A stretch of 64,000 nucleotides of DNA from Hygrocybe punicea (lineage: Eukaryota > Basidiomycota > Agaricomycetes > Agaricales > Hygrophoraceae): NCBI GenBank assembly GCA_963556145.1, contig OY744463.1, positions 5,208,001 through 5,272,000 on the forward strand. The letters are read 5' to 3'. Positions 45,542 to 57,452 of the stretch are shown in pieces. The notes beneath the pieces are model-generated. The model saw only the letters and a program-made list of their open reading frames with translations. It searched no databases and was not told the origin of the DNA. The position numbers were made by a program, and so were the translations under genes. Positions within the stretch are counted from its first letter, which is position 1, and every line of letters begins with the position of its first letter.

Positions 45542-46921
45542 ATGACGTCTTTTCCCCTGCACGTTGTGCCCCCATCCGAGAAACACGATGCACAGACCAT
45601 AATATCGGCGAACTCGAATCCGCCTCCCCACATAGTAACATCTTTTTTCCCTCTTGAGACGCATCGCCCCCCTCCTATTCTATCTCAAGTGCCATCTGTC
45701 GAATACTCTGCCCACGATAGGAGTGGAACCATGGTCGAAGAGGACGTTTCGATAGCGGTGGAGACGCATGACAACGAAGGTGGGGATTCCGAAAGTGGAG
45801 ATTTTGCGAAGAAGCGGGTGTCGCACCTGCCGAGCCCCCCGCTGACGAGGGTCGGTACGAATGAGAGTGTGCGGGAAGATCTGGCGAGTGGTGCTGGGTG
45901 CGGGGCGGGGGTGGAGGTCGGGGAGATGGACGTTGCAGAGTGGCAATCATCTGGACAAGAATCGCAGGATGTAGATCCTGACCTAGAGGATGGTGGTACT
46001 CTATCTCGGGACAGAGGGCACTCGTCACCCACATCGGTACGACCCAATGCCTCCCATCTTCAGCTGCAAAACAGGACACCATCGCCCCAACCTTGGGAGC
46101 TCGTCGATCCCCCTTCAAGTAATGGTCACGGCATCTATTCTACAAAGAAGTTTGCTGCATTGCAAAGCCAGCAGTGAGGATTGCGGCAATTCTTTTCTGA
46201 CTCCATCTTTACGCTTTGTTCTTTCTATTTTGAAGAGATGCTCGACCGCCCGTACCAAAATCTTCTTATTACTTTGGACCGCCACCTCCAGATTCAGCGT
46301 ATGGCACCCGGCCATTTGGCCAGATTGGCCTTCACCACCCTCGAGAAATACTGCGAATTGAGAGAGACTATTCCAGTGGCGAGCTCATACAATTTGCTCC
46401 CATATTTCCCTTGGAGCTTGAAGGTCGAGTGCGTAGAATGTCTGTCTAGTAGCATGTCTTCTTAACAAGTTGCATCATATTCATAGGTGACACCGAAACA
46501 ATTTATCGAGTCAATAAACGCCATCAACAAACTCCTAACCTCTGCACATAGCCTCCGACATTCCTTCTTCGACAATCTTTTTGCAGTTCTCACTCTCTAT
46601 CTGTCACATGTATTCTTGACTTCGCATTACGAGAAGGTGACCGACGGCTATTGGTGTGTTGCCTGAATCAGGCTTCTGACTTTTTATCTCACAGGAAATG
46701 CGACATCTACAACGTTTATTCGAGTATCTGAACGCGGAACTCTTCAACCCTGTGGGCTTGAATATTCTGTGGCCCCAAAAGGTGGCCTTTTTATTTGTGC
46801 GTGCCAGCTACTCGTTTATAGGATAGTTGGTTAATATTACCTATTACAGCTTGAGATTGAGTACTACGTCAGTCCCTTGGTTACCGTTGACATTTTCTGT
46901 GGCTGACGTCGTGATCAGTGA
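45542..46921 (+). CDS. ERF4: ERF4 / Golgin A7 family protein (Ras palmitoyltransferase accessory subunit)
   Basis: The C-terminal part is diagnostic: GHLARLAFTTLEKYCELRE, then VTPKQFIESINAINKLL, then HLQRLFEYLNAELFNPVGLN and WPQKVAFLFLEIEYY. Short introns separate these segments, and a final intron places TGA at 46919-46921. This is the ERF4/GOLGA7 domain; in yeast Erf4 supports the DHHC palmitoyltransferase Erf2, which modifies Ras. The N-terminal ~190 residues (45542 onward) are disordered, acidic and Ser/Pro-rich. In-frame TGA 46175-46177 must lie in an intron. A donor at 46119 (GTAATG) with acceptor at 46235 keeps phase, but I am not certain of it, and the N-terminal ORF could be overextended. 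Confidence 0.78.
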
Positions 46922-47366
46922 TCTCTCTGTTTTCTCTGTACTGGTTCACGACGCATAATAATTTCAACATCTTTGCCTTTCTTTGTCCTGGTCTCGCTAA
47001 CGTTTCTGTCGTCCATTAATACTGCGTCTGTCTTTTCCTCCGGGATCAAGTGTCGCGGACCACCTCGGGAGGAGATGGACGAGGTTGCCGGTGAATGTAG
47101 GGTCGTGTTTATAATGTTACGAGCTGCTCGGAGTAATGGGCTGTTTAGCAACCGGCGTGTTTGCCGATGTAGTTTCAGTCCCACGCAGTCTGGGTTAGCA
47201 AGGACGCAGTCCGTCGGCATTGGCAGCCGAAAATTAATTATAATAAAAATGATATCGTAATTGGAGTGACGTTAAACAAGAGCTCTACGCCAGACTTAAC
47301 TTGAATTTCACTCACTCTCGTCTTGCTCTCCTCTGCTTGTCCCTCACAGAATATTTCCCAGAGGCC
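46922..47366. other. Intergenic region upstream of the Yap1-like gene
   Basis: No gene seen. The short frames on both strands match no family I know. It probably holds the Yap1-like promoter. Confidence 0.5.
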
Positions 47367-49244
47367 ATGGAAGCTTACGAAAACTCAACCCCCCATTGGG
47401 ATTTCTCGCAAACTACATCCTTTTCCCAGCTACCCGACGATGATTTCCTGGCTCTCCTCCAGAAACAGTTTCCTGCTAGCACAGACACAAATCCTGGACT
47501 ATTTACCAACGGTATCAACCCTCAGAACCTAACTCACTTACCCCTCCCTGCTCTCACACCGCCATCTGAAGATAGTAGTCCCAGTCCTCCAAACGTGAAT
47601 ACCGATCAACATCCCCAGGTTCATCCCAGCCCCGAGAATGAGGATCCTGCGTTGAAACGAAAGGCAAGTTTTGACAGTTTTGACGATGAAGGTCCGAGCC
47701 AGAAAAGTCAACACACTGGTACGTTCAGATCCTGTGCACACATATTGGTTGGTATTCAAGTTTTTAACCCTCCATAGCGAGTAACAAGAAAGGGTCGGCA
47801 CGCCGAAAATCGGGTGATCCAGCAGGCGCTGTGCGTATATCTGCCGCTATTGTAGTACGAGTCAATTGATAGACCCTATATACTAGGACCAATCTCGTTT
47901 GCTTAAGCGAAAGGAGCAGAATCGAGCTGCTCAACGTGCATTCCGAGAGCGCAAGGAGAAGCATGTCAAGGACGTAAGTGATGTTCATTATCCCGCTCTC
48001 TTCTTCTATGTGGTTGACGTGCAACAGTTGGAGGACAAAGTAGCAGCTCTTGAAGCAAAAAATGAAGAAGCTGTATCAGAAAACGAAAACCTCAGAGATT
48101 TGCTCTCCCGCCTTCAAGGCGAAAACCTTCGTTTGAAACAGGGATCTTTCTCATTTTCAATTCCCAAAAATGCAGGTAGTTCGCCTCAGGAACATCCCAT
48201 ACCATCAGGAACTTTCAGTACTCCATCTCCAAACATGAATGGTTCTTCTCCCAACTTGTTCGACGCAGTATCCAACTCTTCGTCAATTACGTCCTCTCCC
48301 CCTCCTCTTTCAACGACTTCTCAAAAGTCACTCTTCCCCAATGATCCGTTTGACTGGAACTCACTATCGTCGTTCGACCCAGCCGTCCTCAACCTTTTGG
48401 ACGACAACTCACAACCTACAGCCACCGATGCTTCAATGCAGATGGACTTTGGTTTCGGAGGCACATTGTCACCCAAGTTGCCATACACGACTATCGCCAG
48501 CAATCCGCTATTCATGTCATACGCAGACTCTTTCGACAGTTCTCCTATTACCATTGCTGATGATCCAAACTCATTCAACTTCGATACATATCAATCATGG
48601 CCGATCTCAACACTGTCAGCACCAAAAGAATCCGGGCCGTTGGACGAAGTATTTAATGGAGGCTACATGACGCGGCAAGACCCCGTCGATTTCAATGTTC
48701 TCTTGAAGGTTCCGCCGCCTTCGATGAGCCCCGTATCGCATGCTAGCGGCCTATCAAACATGACTTCGTCGTCTTTCAATTCAAATCCGAACCTATTCAG
48801 CTTGCCCAGGCAGAGCCCCGCATCTGCGCCTGAGAAAGATCACAACCATAATGATTGTCCCAAGACTAAGGAGGCGATCAAGATGTTCATTGCAGCGGAC
48901 GGCGCGTCTCCCTTTGCACCTGCAGGAACTTTGCGGAAGTCAGCGGACGAGCAAACAGGTGCCATGATTTCATGCCAAGGAGCGAATTTACCCAAGACTA
49001 CTGAGAGCGATGAGAATGTTGAGGTGTTGACAGCTTGGCGAAGCATCACATCAAACCCCATGTTCAAGGCGAGTACAGCTTATGTCGACATCTGCGTTAT
49101 CGGCCTCACCATCTTTATCAGGACGCGGACATTAACGAGCTATGCGCGGAGTTCACCAGCAAGGCCAAATGCGATGGGAGGAAAGTTGTCCTGGAACCGC
49201 AAAGCGTCCATCATATTCTCGAAACACTCACAAAGCAGCGATGA
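47367..49244 (+). CDS. YAP1: Yap1/Pap1-type bZIP oxidative-stress transcription factor
   Basis: Starts at ATG 47367 (MEAYENSTPHWDF). After an intron near 47715-47775 comes a basic linker (NKKGSARRKSG). The bZIP follows: LLKRKEQNRAAQRAFRERKEK, whose NxxAAQxAFRxRK signature is specific to fungal Yap factors, and, after another intron, the leucine-zipper heptads LEDKVAALEAKNEEAVSENE. The long central region is Ser/Pro/Asn-rich. HNDCPKTKEAIKMF may be the n-type cysteine region. The C-terminal cysteine-rich domain has a cysteine in ISCQGAN and two in ELCAEFTSKAKC. In Yap1 such cysteines form disulfides that block nuclear export under peroxide. Joining the last exon needs a GC-AG intron (49069-49121). 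Stop is at 49242-49244. Confidence 0.92.
49069..49121 (+). other. GC-AG intron in the Yap1-like gene
   Basis: The donor is AAG|GCGAGT and the acceptor TTTATCAG, 53 nt in all. It joins NPMFK to DADINELCAEF, restoring the conserved C-terminal cysteine-rich domain. Without splicing the frame runs on to an unrelated ending at 49317. Confidence 0.8.
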
Positions 49245-50046
49245 TTATGCGTCCTGCGCTGCGACAACAACTTCATGGACTGACCTTCGTCCTTCAGCGC
49301 GTCTCGTAGGGCTGTGAATTATTGAGCTTTGTCTTCCACTATATGTATGCCTCGTTTACTGCGATGTTTTGAACGAGTGTCTGGCCGCGGGAAGGATTAC
49401 TCACTGGTAACATAAAACTTGTCAGCGTCGACGGTCCTACCTGCCCTTCGTTGAAGTATTGTATCATGTAATTTGTGTCTGGGATTGGAAGGAAATGTGT
49501 ACGCAATTGTACTAATTTTTATAATACTTACGTATACAATTTTCGTTTTCGCTATTTCCCATCATATTTTGATTCCTCAGTTTTATTAGGTAAACCACGA
49601 TAGCGCACGTAAAAGGAAAATAATTTACTTCTTCCCGATACATAAGCTGAACAAGCAACAGCGCGAACTGCCTTGGGAGATGGTATCCAAGGAATACATT
49701 TTCGAAGGACATCATGGTCCCCCCTCAGAGTTCTTTGGCGGGAAGACCCAGCTTCTTGCCTTGTCTATCGCCTCATGCTTGGGCGCCGTTCCCGGGCAGA
49801 CAATTTCCAGTGCGCAGGCTAGGTATGTATAATTACAAAAAGATGAAGCCTTTGGGCACCGTTTACCCGGTCTTTACTAAAAATGAGCAAGGGGGGATTT
49901 TCCACACGCTTACGACCCATCGGGCCTTCAGGACGGCTTGAAGCAGGACACGTACGATGGTGGATAGTTGATGGATCAATTCAGAGACTCCAAAGTTGTA
50001 TGGCCAGCCAGATTGCGGTACTGCTAAATAATCCTTGCATAAACTT
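49245..50046. other. Intergenic region, no gene seen
   Basis: Convergent 3' ends of the Yap1-like and CofD-like genes. AT-rich, with no supported ORF or RNA. Confidence 0.5.
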
Positions 50047-52065
50047 TCAGTCATCCCATTCTCGTAATTTGTCAAGTGCCCATCGCACATCCACTGCGTC
50101 AAACATCGGCACCTCTGTCCCATCTCCCTGCATTAACACTGGCACACATCTCACACCCAGTTCCTGTAAGCAAAGGCGTGAGTATAATAATATCAAATGG
50201 AGGTGATTTCACACTGTACCATGATGCGATTAACATCCACGGGAACTTTCGTGCCTTGCAGATACACTAGGTGCGTGATGAATGCCGAGACTGGATATGT
50301 CGTATTCGTGTTGCCTAGACCGTACGGCTGGACTTGGTACTGCGCGTTCAACGTCCGCGTGATTGCCCTACATGAGGCAAACCGATGCTTCACGGAGTCT
50401 TCTAGCCTGTGGATAACACTCACTCGATATAATCAATTGCAGTATACCCATCGGTCTCGCGATCATTTTTCGAATTTACTGCGATTAATGTGTCCAGGAA
50501 TCCACAAGGTAGACGGGGTAGGGATGCTCACGGAGGAGTACCTTAGCCCGGATTGAATGAGAGCGCGCAATGGCAGTAGCTATACCTCGCAGGGCCAAAC
50601 ATGGGATTATGCTCAACATTTCTGGTCAACGCCTACCAAATTCAATCAACACGGAAGACGACTTACCTCGTCCACAGTGATCCGCAGGAATACACCAGGA
50701 CATCACTCGAGGACATGCTTGATAGATAATCGGCGTTCGGCGCAGGGTGCACCTCTTGTCCGTAAGCATTGATATAGTACAGCCCTGCATGGCATCAGCA
50801 ACAAACCACTGTCCAACAGAACACATTCACTGGATATTCCCGATGCGAGGGGCTCATATTGTTCTTTTGCCCGTGGTTCGAATGTGACATTTTGTTGTCG
50901 AGACACAGCCTGAGCCATTCCATCGTCTTCGACAAGCGACAGCGGCCACGGCCCTTCGATATTGATCAACGGCTCCGTTCGCACCCGCACGGGATGTGAA
51001 ATTTCACACTGTCCCACCAGCTTCTCGCCGTTATTCTTTGAGAAACGATCACAAAGACTCGTGTTAATGCCAGAAGACACACGTGAGTTTGGAGAGGGCT
51101 GACTAATTCAGCAGCGATGGTGACCGTATGATTAGTGACTATGACCGGCAGGATGTTGGCCTGAGTCTTGACTGAGTCAAGTGGTGCGGCAGGGATGGTA
51201 GACTGACCTGGCTATTAGTTATGGAAGAGAATAGAAATATGGCAGAGGGGAGTGATCCAAAGAAGCCTTGGGCTGCCGCTAGAAAATAGTTCCCAATGCT
51301 GTCAGAACACAATAAGTAAACTGAAATAGGATTTTTAATGTTGTTGAAAGACCTTCCGTTGAGAAAGGAGAAGTTCTTGTGTGCTCGTTTGAGCAATTGA
51401 CTTTCGAAAGAGACCAGAAACCCTTGTACGATGTCAGCAACAGGATGTCAGCAACATCGGACCACCTCCAGACTGCATACGCACCCCGGATCGTCTCCTT
51501 TCTATCCGTCGGTATACCTCTCCACAGTGCACTCCTCCCCTCTACAATCTCTCTCCACTCCTCCCGCGCCTCCTGCTCCGAAGAATGCGCAGGAAGCCTG
51601 TGAGCAAGAAGCCCGCGAATCGCATCCAAGGGTGATCCTGGGGGTGCGAGTGGAATCAGACGCACCAGCCGCGAGCGGATGTCACCTGAGATTTCAGGTT
51701 AGTTAGGTCATGAATTCAAGAGAGGGAAAGAAGTAGACACCAATTGAAGGGCCGCCGAGGACGCGGATGATTTCACTCGAGGAGCCACCATCATCCGAGA
51801 CTGGGAGGACGTAAGTAGCTCTGCTCCCAAAGGCAGAGCAAATTGCATTTCCCCCAGTTCCCCCAGAGACCACGAGAAAGGATGGAGCACCAGTAGGTCG
51901 GTGGATGGACGTAGTCTTAGTGAAAGGAGACTGACAGATGCTGGTCGAGTCTGTCCTCTGGCCCAGGATTGGCTGAGTGGCAGTGGGGAGATCGAACGCA
52001 GATGAGCCAGGGCTATCACCATGACTTGCGGGAGCGAATCTGACATCAATTTGGTTGATTGGCAT
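50047..52065 (-). CDS. CofD/YvcK-like protein (UPF0052, yeast YNL011C family)
   Basis: Starts at ATG 52063-52065. The N-terminal exon contains the nucleotide-binding strand FLVVSGGTGGNAICSAFG and YVLPVSDDGGSSSEIIRVLG, both family signatures. Later exons give DIRSRLVRLIPL, PLDAIRGLLAHRLPA, KLVGQCEISHPVRVRTEPL, NAYGQEVHPAPNADYL, SSSDVLVYSCGSLWT, SIIPCLALRGIATAIA, RETDGYTAIDYIE and finally GDGTEVPMFDAVDVRWALDKL, ending at TGA 50047-50049. About ten short introns are needed. The family contains LPPG:Fo 2-phospho-L-lactate transferase (CofD) and bacterial YvcK, but the fungal members have no settled function. Sugar-nucleotide or metabolite sensing is inference. Confidence 0.85.
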
Positions 52066-52158
52066 TATCGGGTACCGGAATAAATGACCTCTACAGCATG
52101 AGAATGTACAATTGATATTCTACAAAAAAGGTCCAATAAAACGGTGCTACAGGATCTA

Positions 52159-55100
52159 TCAATCATCATCGCTTGGTGTTAGATATTCGTCCTCGCTAAT
52201 CACTTGTTTCCGACCAGCACTTCTACTCCGAGTGGGAGGGGGCCGTTCGTCGTCATCCATTGGTGTCAGTGCCGACTCGTACGAACCCGACGCCGATCCA
52301 GTGCCACCACTAGCGGGGCCAGCCCCTGGCAGTCCGGATCCGACCGTAACGCGCTCAAAAGTCGCATCAAAGACCTTCTCCATTTCTTCGGCGTCGATGT
52401 AGACCCAGGAACCTTCCTGGTTGTAGGTACGAGCATTGCGGAACATGAGTTTCCAATCGTCTCGGTAGGTGGTGACGGTTTTGTAATGATTGCTGTTCCC
52501 CCGTTTGCGGAGGTGAGAAAGAGCAATTGGCTGAGTTATCAGTTGGTAATAATCTGGGTAGTCCTGTTGAAATCCCTCAGAAGGGGGTCCAAATTATAAA
52601 AGCGAGTAGTCATCACCCTTTTGTCTGGCAGGTCCCGGAAGAGTTCACAGCGCTTGCGGCCAGTGTCATCTTCGCAAGCCAAAACGGCACGATAGCACTC
52701 CGCGAAAGCTTTCTTCATTTTGTCGCGGACAGCCGGTGTGAGGTCTACCGGCTTCGTCTTGCGCCGTTTCTGGCCGAAGGAGGATCACTCCCACAGAAGC
52801 TGGCGTGAATCTTGTAGCAAACACATACCTGATCGCGATCCTCGTCGTCTTCTTCGTTCATTGAAGGAGTTACAGATAAGGATTTGATCCCACGTTTCCG
52901 CTTGTTACCCGCTGGCGTGACAGGTTCATAATCGGCATTCATCTTATTTTTGCCTTTCCTCCCCTTGCGGCCACGAGATTCGGTGTCAGAGAACGGTGTA
53001 CCACTGCCCGAGGCTTCAGCCTCCCTAAGCAATTTGTTCGTTGCACGTCTATCCTTCTTCCCGCGAGCACGTTCTGCGAGTTCCTGCAAATCTTCACCTT
53101 CTTCAAGAGCCTTTTTGCAGGTGACAAGAAGTATCATTCTGCATTGTATCAAGGAAAATGCTCACAATAGCCCATTGCTCATCGCTGAGTCCATCATTGT
53201 AGCTGACGACATTTCTCCGTCGCTGTCCACGGCCTTCAATGGATTCATCCGTCTCCTTGACTTCAAATGGCTCATCATTTTGATAACATTCGGGCAACTC
53301 CTCGAATTGCATGAGCGGGGGCGGAGGCTTTCCGCGGTTTCCGGAGGCCCTCCATGCCTCCAACGTATCGCGCTCCCGTTTGAGATCGATATCACGGAAC
53401 AAATCGATTTCTCCTTCCGTCCGCGCAATCATTACATTAAGCTCATCGTCGTTCATATCACCGGCCTCCTCGTTTTCCTCCTCTTGGTCAGCTTCGAGGA
53501 TTGAACGCTAAAGAAAATCATAATCAACGGCACAATAGCCATGTTGCATAAATACACAAACCAAGAACTCCTCCTGCTCCTCCTGCGTGGATTTGTTGTC
53601 AAAGCGACCAGCTTGAATGACCTTGTCATCAATGTCAAGCTTGTACCGCGCCCGTGAGTACATTGCTTCCTCCACACTCTTTTCCGTAATGAAACGAAGA
53701 ATGAGTACGGCTTTGGTCTGACCAATTCGATGGGCACGATCTTGCGCTTGAAGATCTGCATGCGGATTCCTGAAAGCAAAATGTCATTTAGTAATCACAC
53801 GCAGAAAGTCGGTGTATTTACCAGTCACTGTCGAAGCTATGAATCTGGATGTCAGTGCTGTAGCTATCATGGATGATGAAGACCAACATGATCACTGTAT
53901 CAGCAGACTGCAAATTCAAACCCAAACCACCCGCCCTCGTGGATAAAATGAAAACCTTGTAATCTGAGTCCTTCGCATTGAAGAGTTGAACAAATGACGC
54001 TCGCTCATCTGTTTTTGTTCCTCCATCCAGCCGAAGATACTTCCATTGCATCATCTTCAAAAAATCTTCCATTATATCCATGACCTTGGTCATTTGGAAG
54101 AAGATGAGCACCTGCAAGAACCAATCAGCGAAGTGGAATGTGGATATTCAGGAAAAGTCTCACTCGGTGACCGCCAGCAAAGAACTTGGGAAGGATGCGG
54201 TTCAAGAGCTCAATTTTACCGGATGTTCGCATGAGCTTTTCATCCACCATACCGCTAGGACTGATGTTATCCTCTACACTCTCGAACAAGAATGGATGCT
54301 GGCAAATCTTTCGCAGTTGCATGAGCTCATTACTCAGGCCCTTCACTCCACCAGACTTTCTGTACGTCCAAAGAGGGACTGAAATCAGAAAATGACGATA
54401 TAAGACGAAAAGCGACGTGCCCGTGCTTGTCTTTCCCATCCGCAATCATTTTGTGCTTCTTCATCTGCTTGTATAGCTGACTCTGAAGCGCGCTCATGCG
54501 GACTTTGATGACTTTCTCCACTTTATCAGGCAACTCGCTTTCCACGTCCTTCTTTAATCGCCTTAACAAGAAAGGTCTCAGCACCTTGTGCAACCGTCGA
54601 ATAATCAATAAGGCCTCTTCTTCGTTCAGTTCGATTTTATCTCCGGTGCCGGAGTTGGCAAAGGGAGTATTGAACCATTCATCGAAAGATTTTACGGAGT
54701 TGAAAATTTTGGGTAGTACGAAGTTGAGTAGTGCCCATAATTCAGGTAGATTGTTCTGAAGAGGTGTTCCAGTGAGGATGAGGCGGAAGCGGGAATGATA
54801 GTACGTCGTTAGTGTCTGCGAGAGCTTGCTTTGGGTATTCTTCATTCGGTGGCCCTCGTCTGGCAACCCAGTTAGTACGTCCACATACTTGACTTGAACA
54901 ACTTACCGACGATCATATGCACCCACTTCAGCTTGCTTAAATGAGGGCGATCCTTGATGATGTACTCGTACGTAGTCAACAGAACCTGGAAGTTGCTCAT
55001 CCGCAGTTCTCCCTGCAACTGTCTCCGCTGCATGGGGTTCCCTTTGTATGCGATGACCTTCACTGAAGGAGCCCACTTCGCAAACTCTCCGGACCAATTC

Positions 55101-57270
55101 GTCATGGTTGTGAGCGGAACAATGACAAGGTATGGCCCCCGCTGCTTCTTGCACTCGATCAGGAAGGTGATGAGAGAGATTGTCTGAATGGTCTTTCCGA
55201 GACCCTACGCCGGCATCAAGAATAGTCATGAATAACAGTCATGAACAAAATAAAAATAAATAAATAAAGTGAAAAGCACTCACCATCTCGTCTGCAAGAA
55301 TACCGTTCAGTCTGTTATTATACAAACTAACCATCCACTGCAACCCCTTGAGCTGATACTCCTTCAGAGTCCCTCCAGTCAACAGGCTTGGCTGCCTCGA
55401 TACTTTCTCGGATATTCTGTGCGCAACTGCATAATAATCGACCCTCCCCTTGTCCTTTTCCTCCCGTACGTCATCCGGAGCTATTTGCGCTCCGAACGTT
55501 GCCTCATTCGCAGGCCCCTCCTCCATTTCGAACTGGATCTCCTCCGCACGTCCGCTCTCATTTTGCTGCGCCACGACAGCTTGTGCTAGCGAATCGAGGT
55601 ACGAGTCAGTCTGCCGTAGCAAATGCGTGATACGCGTATCCTTCGCAGTATCGATGAGCTTCATATACGCCTCCTCGTCGTCCGCCTTGAGAGCTTTCAA
55701 ACGCTCTTTGGAAATGCGCTCGATGCGTTTCTGCTCTTCCTTCTCAGTATACCCATGAAATGTCAACACCGAGCGCCCGAGTTTCATGACCCTGTCCTGG
55801 GCGGCCCTATTCGCACTAAGTACCTCCCTGCCATGCGAACAGATAACGCCGAGCTGCTCAACGTGCTTATGCTTGGCCCGGCGCTCGCGGTCGGCACGTT
55901 GTTTTCGCTCGAGTTGTTCCGTCATGCGGGCGTCGCGGATAGTGGGTTTGCGAGTACGACGGAAATCACCACGGTTGAGAGGGAGGAGAGAACCATGTGT
56001 TAAGCGCTCAGCGACAAGGGCACGCAGAGCACGCTGCTTGTCGAGTACCTGGAGAGACTTGAGTTCGATCATCGCGCGAAGTTTCCCGTGTGCATTAGAA
56101 CTTGGGGATGAAGTAAATTGGTTATTTGCAGGTGGTAGAATAACAACATCATTCTCCTTGTCCTCTTTGATCGTTCCGTTCAGCAAGGACCCAAACCCAT
56201 CGTTGCCCATCGTGGCGGGCATCGCTTGTAACTCGCGAATTCGTTGTTGCATGCGAGCTTCGATGTAGTGGTCCCGCTCGTTGATGATTTGATGGGCATC
56301 GAGTCCGATGGGCGATATTGATGGGATGAGGAGACGTTGAAGGCGAGTCGCAAAGATGATAGGGTCGACTTCTGGGTTTCGTTTGAGGTGGGTGAAGGGA
56401 TGTCTGTAAGCATTGTAGGGATATATTCCAGAATTGACGTCGTCTTCCATGAAGGAGCCTTTCGGAAGATCTGCCGGATTGACCGAAATATCCTGGTCTT
56501 CGGTTTTGACCGCATCTTGCAAATGTGGATTGATGCTGTTGGGAGCGGCAGCTTCCGCGCCTTTCAGCATCTTGACGGCGCTGTCGACAACCCTGGCATT
56601 GACGTCTTGGCCTTGAAGAAGTTTTTCGAGATCAGGAATGGCCGTGTTTGGTACACGGATGGCTTGTTGGATAGTTTCGGGTACTGGAAGGCCACGGGAA
56701 AGAAGCTTGAAGGCGTGAATCTGTGCACGGAGAGCGTTGATCTGGTCGGGAGTGAATGAAACGGGTGTTTGAGATGGCTGGGGATAGGTCTGGGTAGGCA
56801 CGGGCCCGGAGGTAATGGATGGGACATGTACCGCAGGCATCCCATTCGTGAAGGGACTGGGAGCTGCAGCGGGAGGGGGGTGGCCATTGGAAATAGACGG
56901 CTGTGCTGGCTGAAGGTGATCTAAAGGCTGGGCCTTGTCTGTGAATGTTGTGAGATGCAGGGCTAGACGATGAAAGAGAGGAAGGCTCACGTTGTGAATA
57001 ACCGACTGACTGCATGAACTTGATGAGTTTGGCCAAGTCTTGGGAATTTTCTGGCGTTGCTCCCTTGGCACGAAGTCGTTCAACACGCTGAAAATACGGG
57101 TTAGAAATGGTGAAGAACAAGAAGCGGTCAGTTGAGGGTTATACCGAGACGAGCTTATGCCATTGATCCATTGGCAGGCCTGGCGGAAGAGGGGGTTGTT
57201 GTGGTCGCTGCTGCTGAGCGATTGTGTTCGACAGATTGCTCTGTGTGTTAGCCGCCATTGAGAGCGACAT
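52159..57270 (-). CDS. SNF2: SNF2/STH1-type chromatin remodelling ATPase with bromodomain
   Basis: ATG 57268-57270 (a second ATG is at 57258), stop at 52159. In order: a Gln/Pro-rich start; a QLQ-like motif ([17 protein letters not shown]) about residue 150; an HSA region ([20 protein letters not shown]); and the DExx helicase, in which [23 protein letters not shown] leads into a Walker A region at a splice joint, followed by VDEGHRMKN and LTGTPLQNN. Then come the helicase C domain ([42 protein letters not shown]), a SnAC-like charged region and a C-terminal bromodomain near 52390-52650. These fit the catalytic subunit of SWI/SNF or RSC; which of the two cannot be decided here. Several short introns occur, some with poor border resolution. 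Confidence 0.92.
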
Positions 57271-57452
57271 TTACAGTTGGATTTGCGCTGTGACCGACGA
57301 GAAATCAGTCGCGCTTCAACACACTGTGTAACGTGCGTGACGGTCGTGGAAAGAGAAGTCGGTGCGGAGTTTGAAGGTTTGAGCGGAGTTCTATATCCAA
57401 TCGCCGATACTACCGTCACGTGCGTCACGCGTCTTTGCCAGTGGACACCAGA
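57271..57452. promoter_or_regulatory. Divergent SNF2-Ku80 promoter with CCAAT and CACGTG
   Basis: Only 182 bases separate the two start codons. The interval holds CCAAT (57398-57402) and a GTCACGTGCGTCACGCG cluster (57415-57431), which contains an E-box CACGTG at 57417-57422 and a second GTCACG. A TGACGG copy lies near 57338. The factors that bind here are unknown. Confidence 0.5.
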
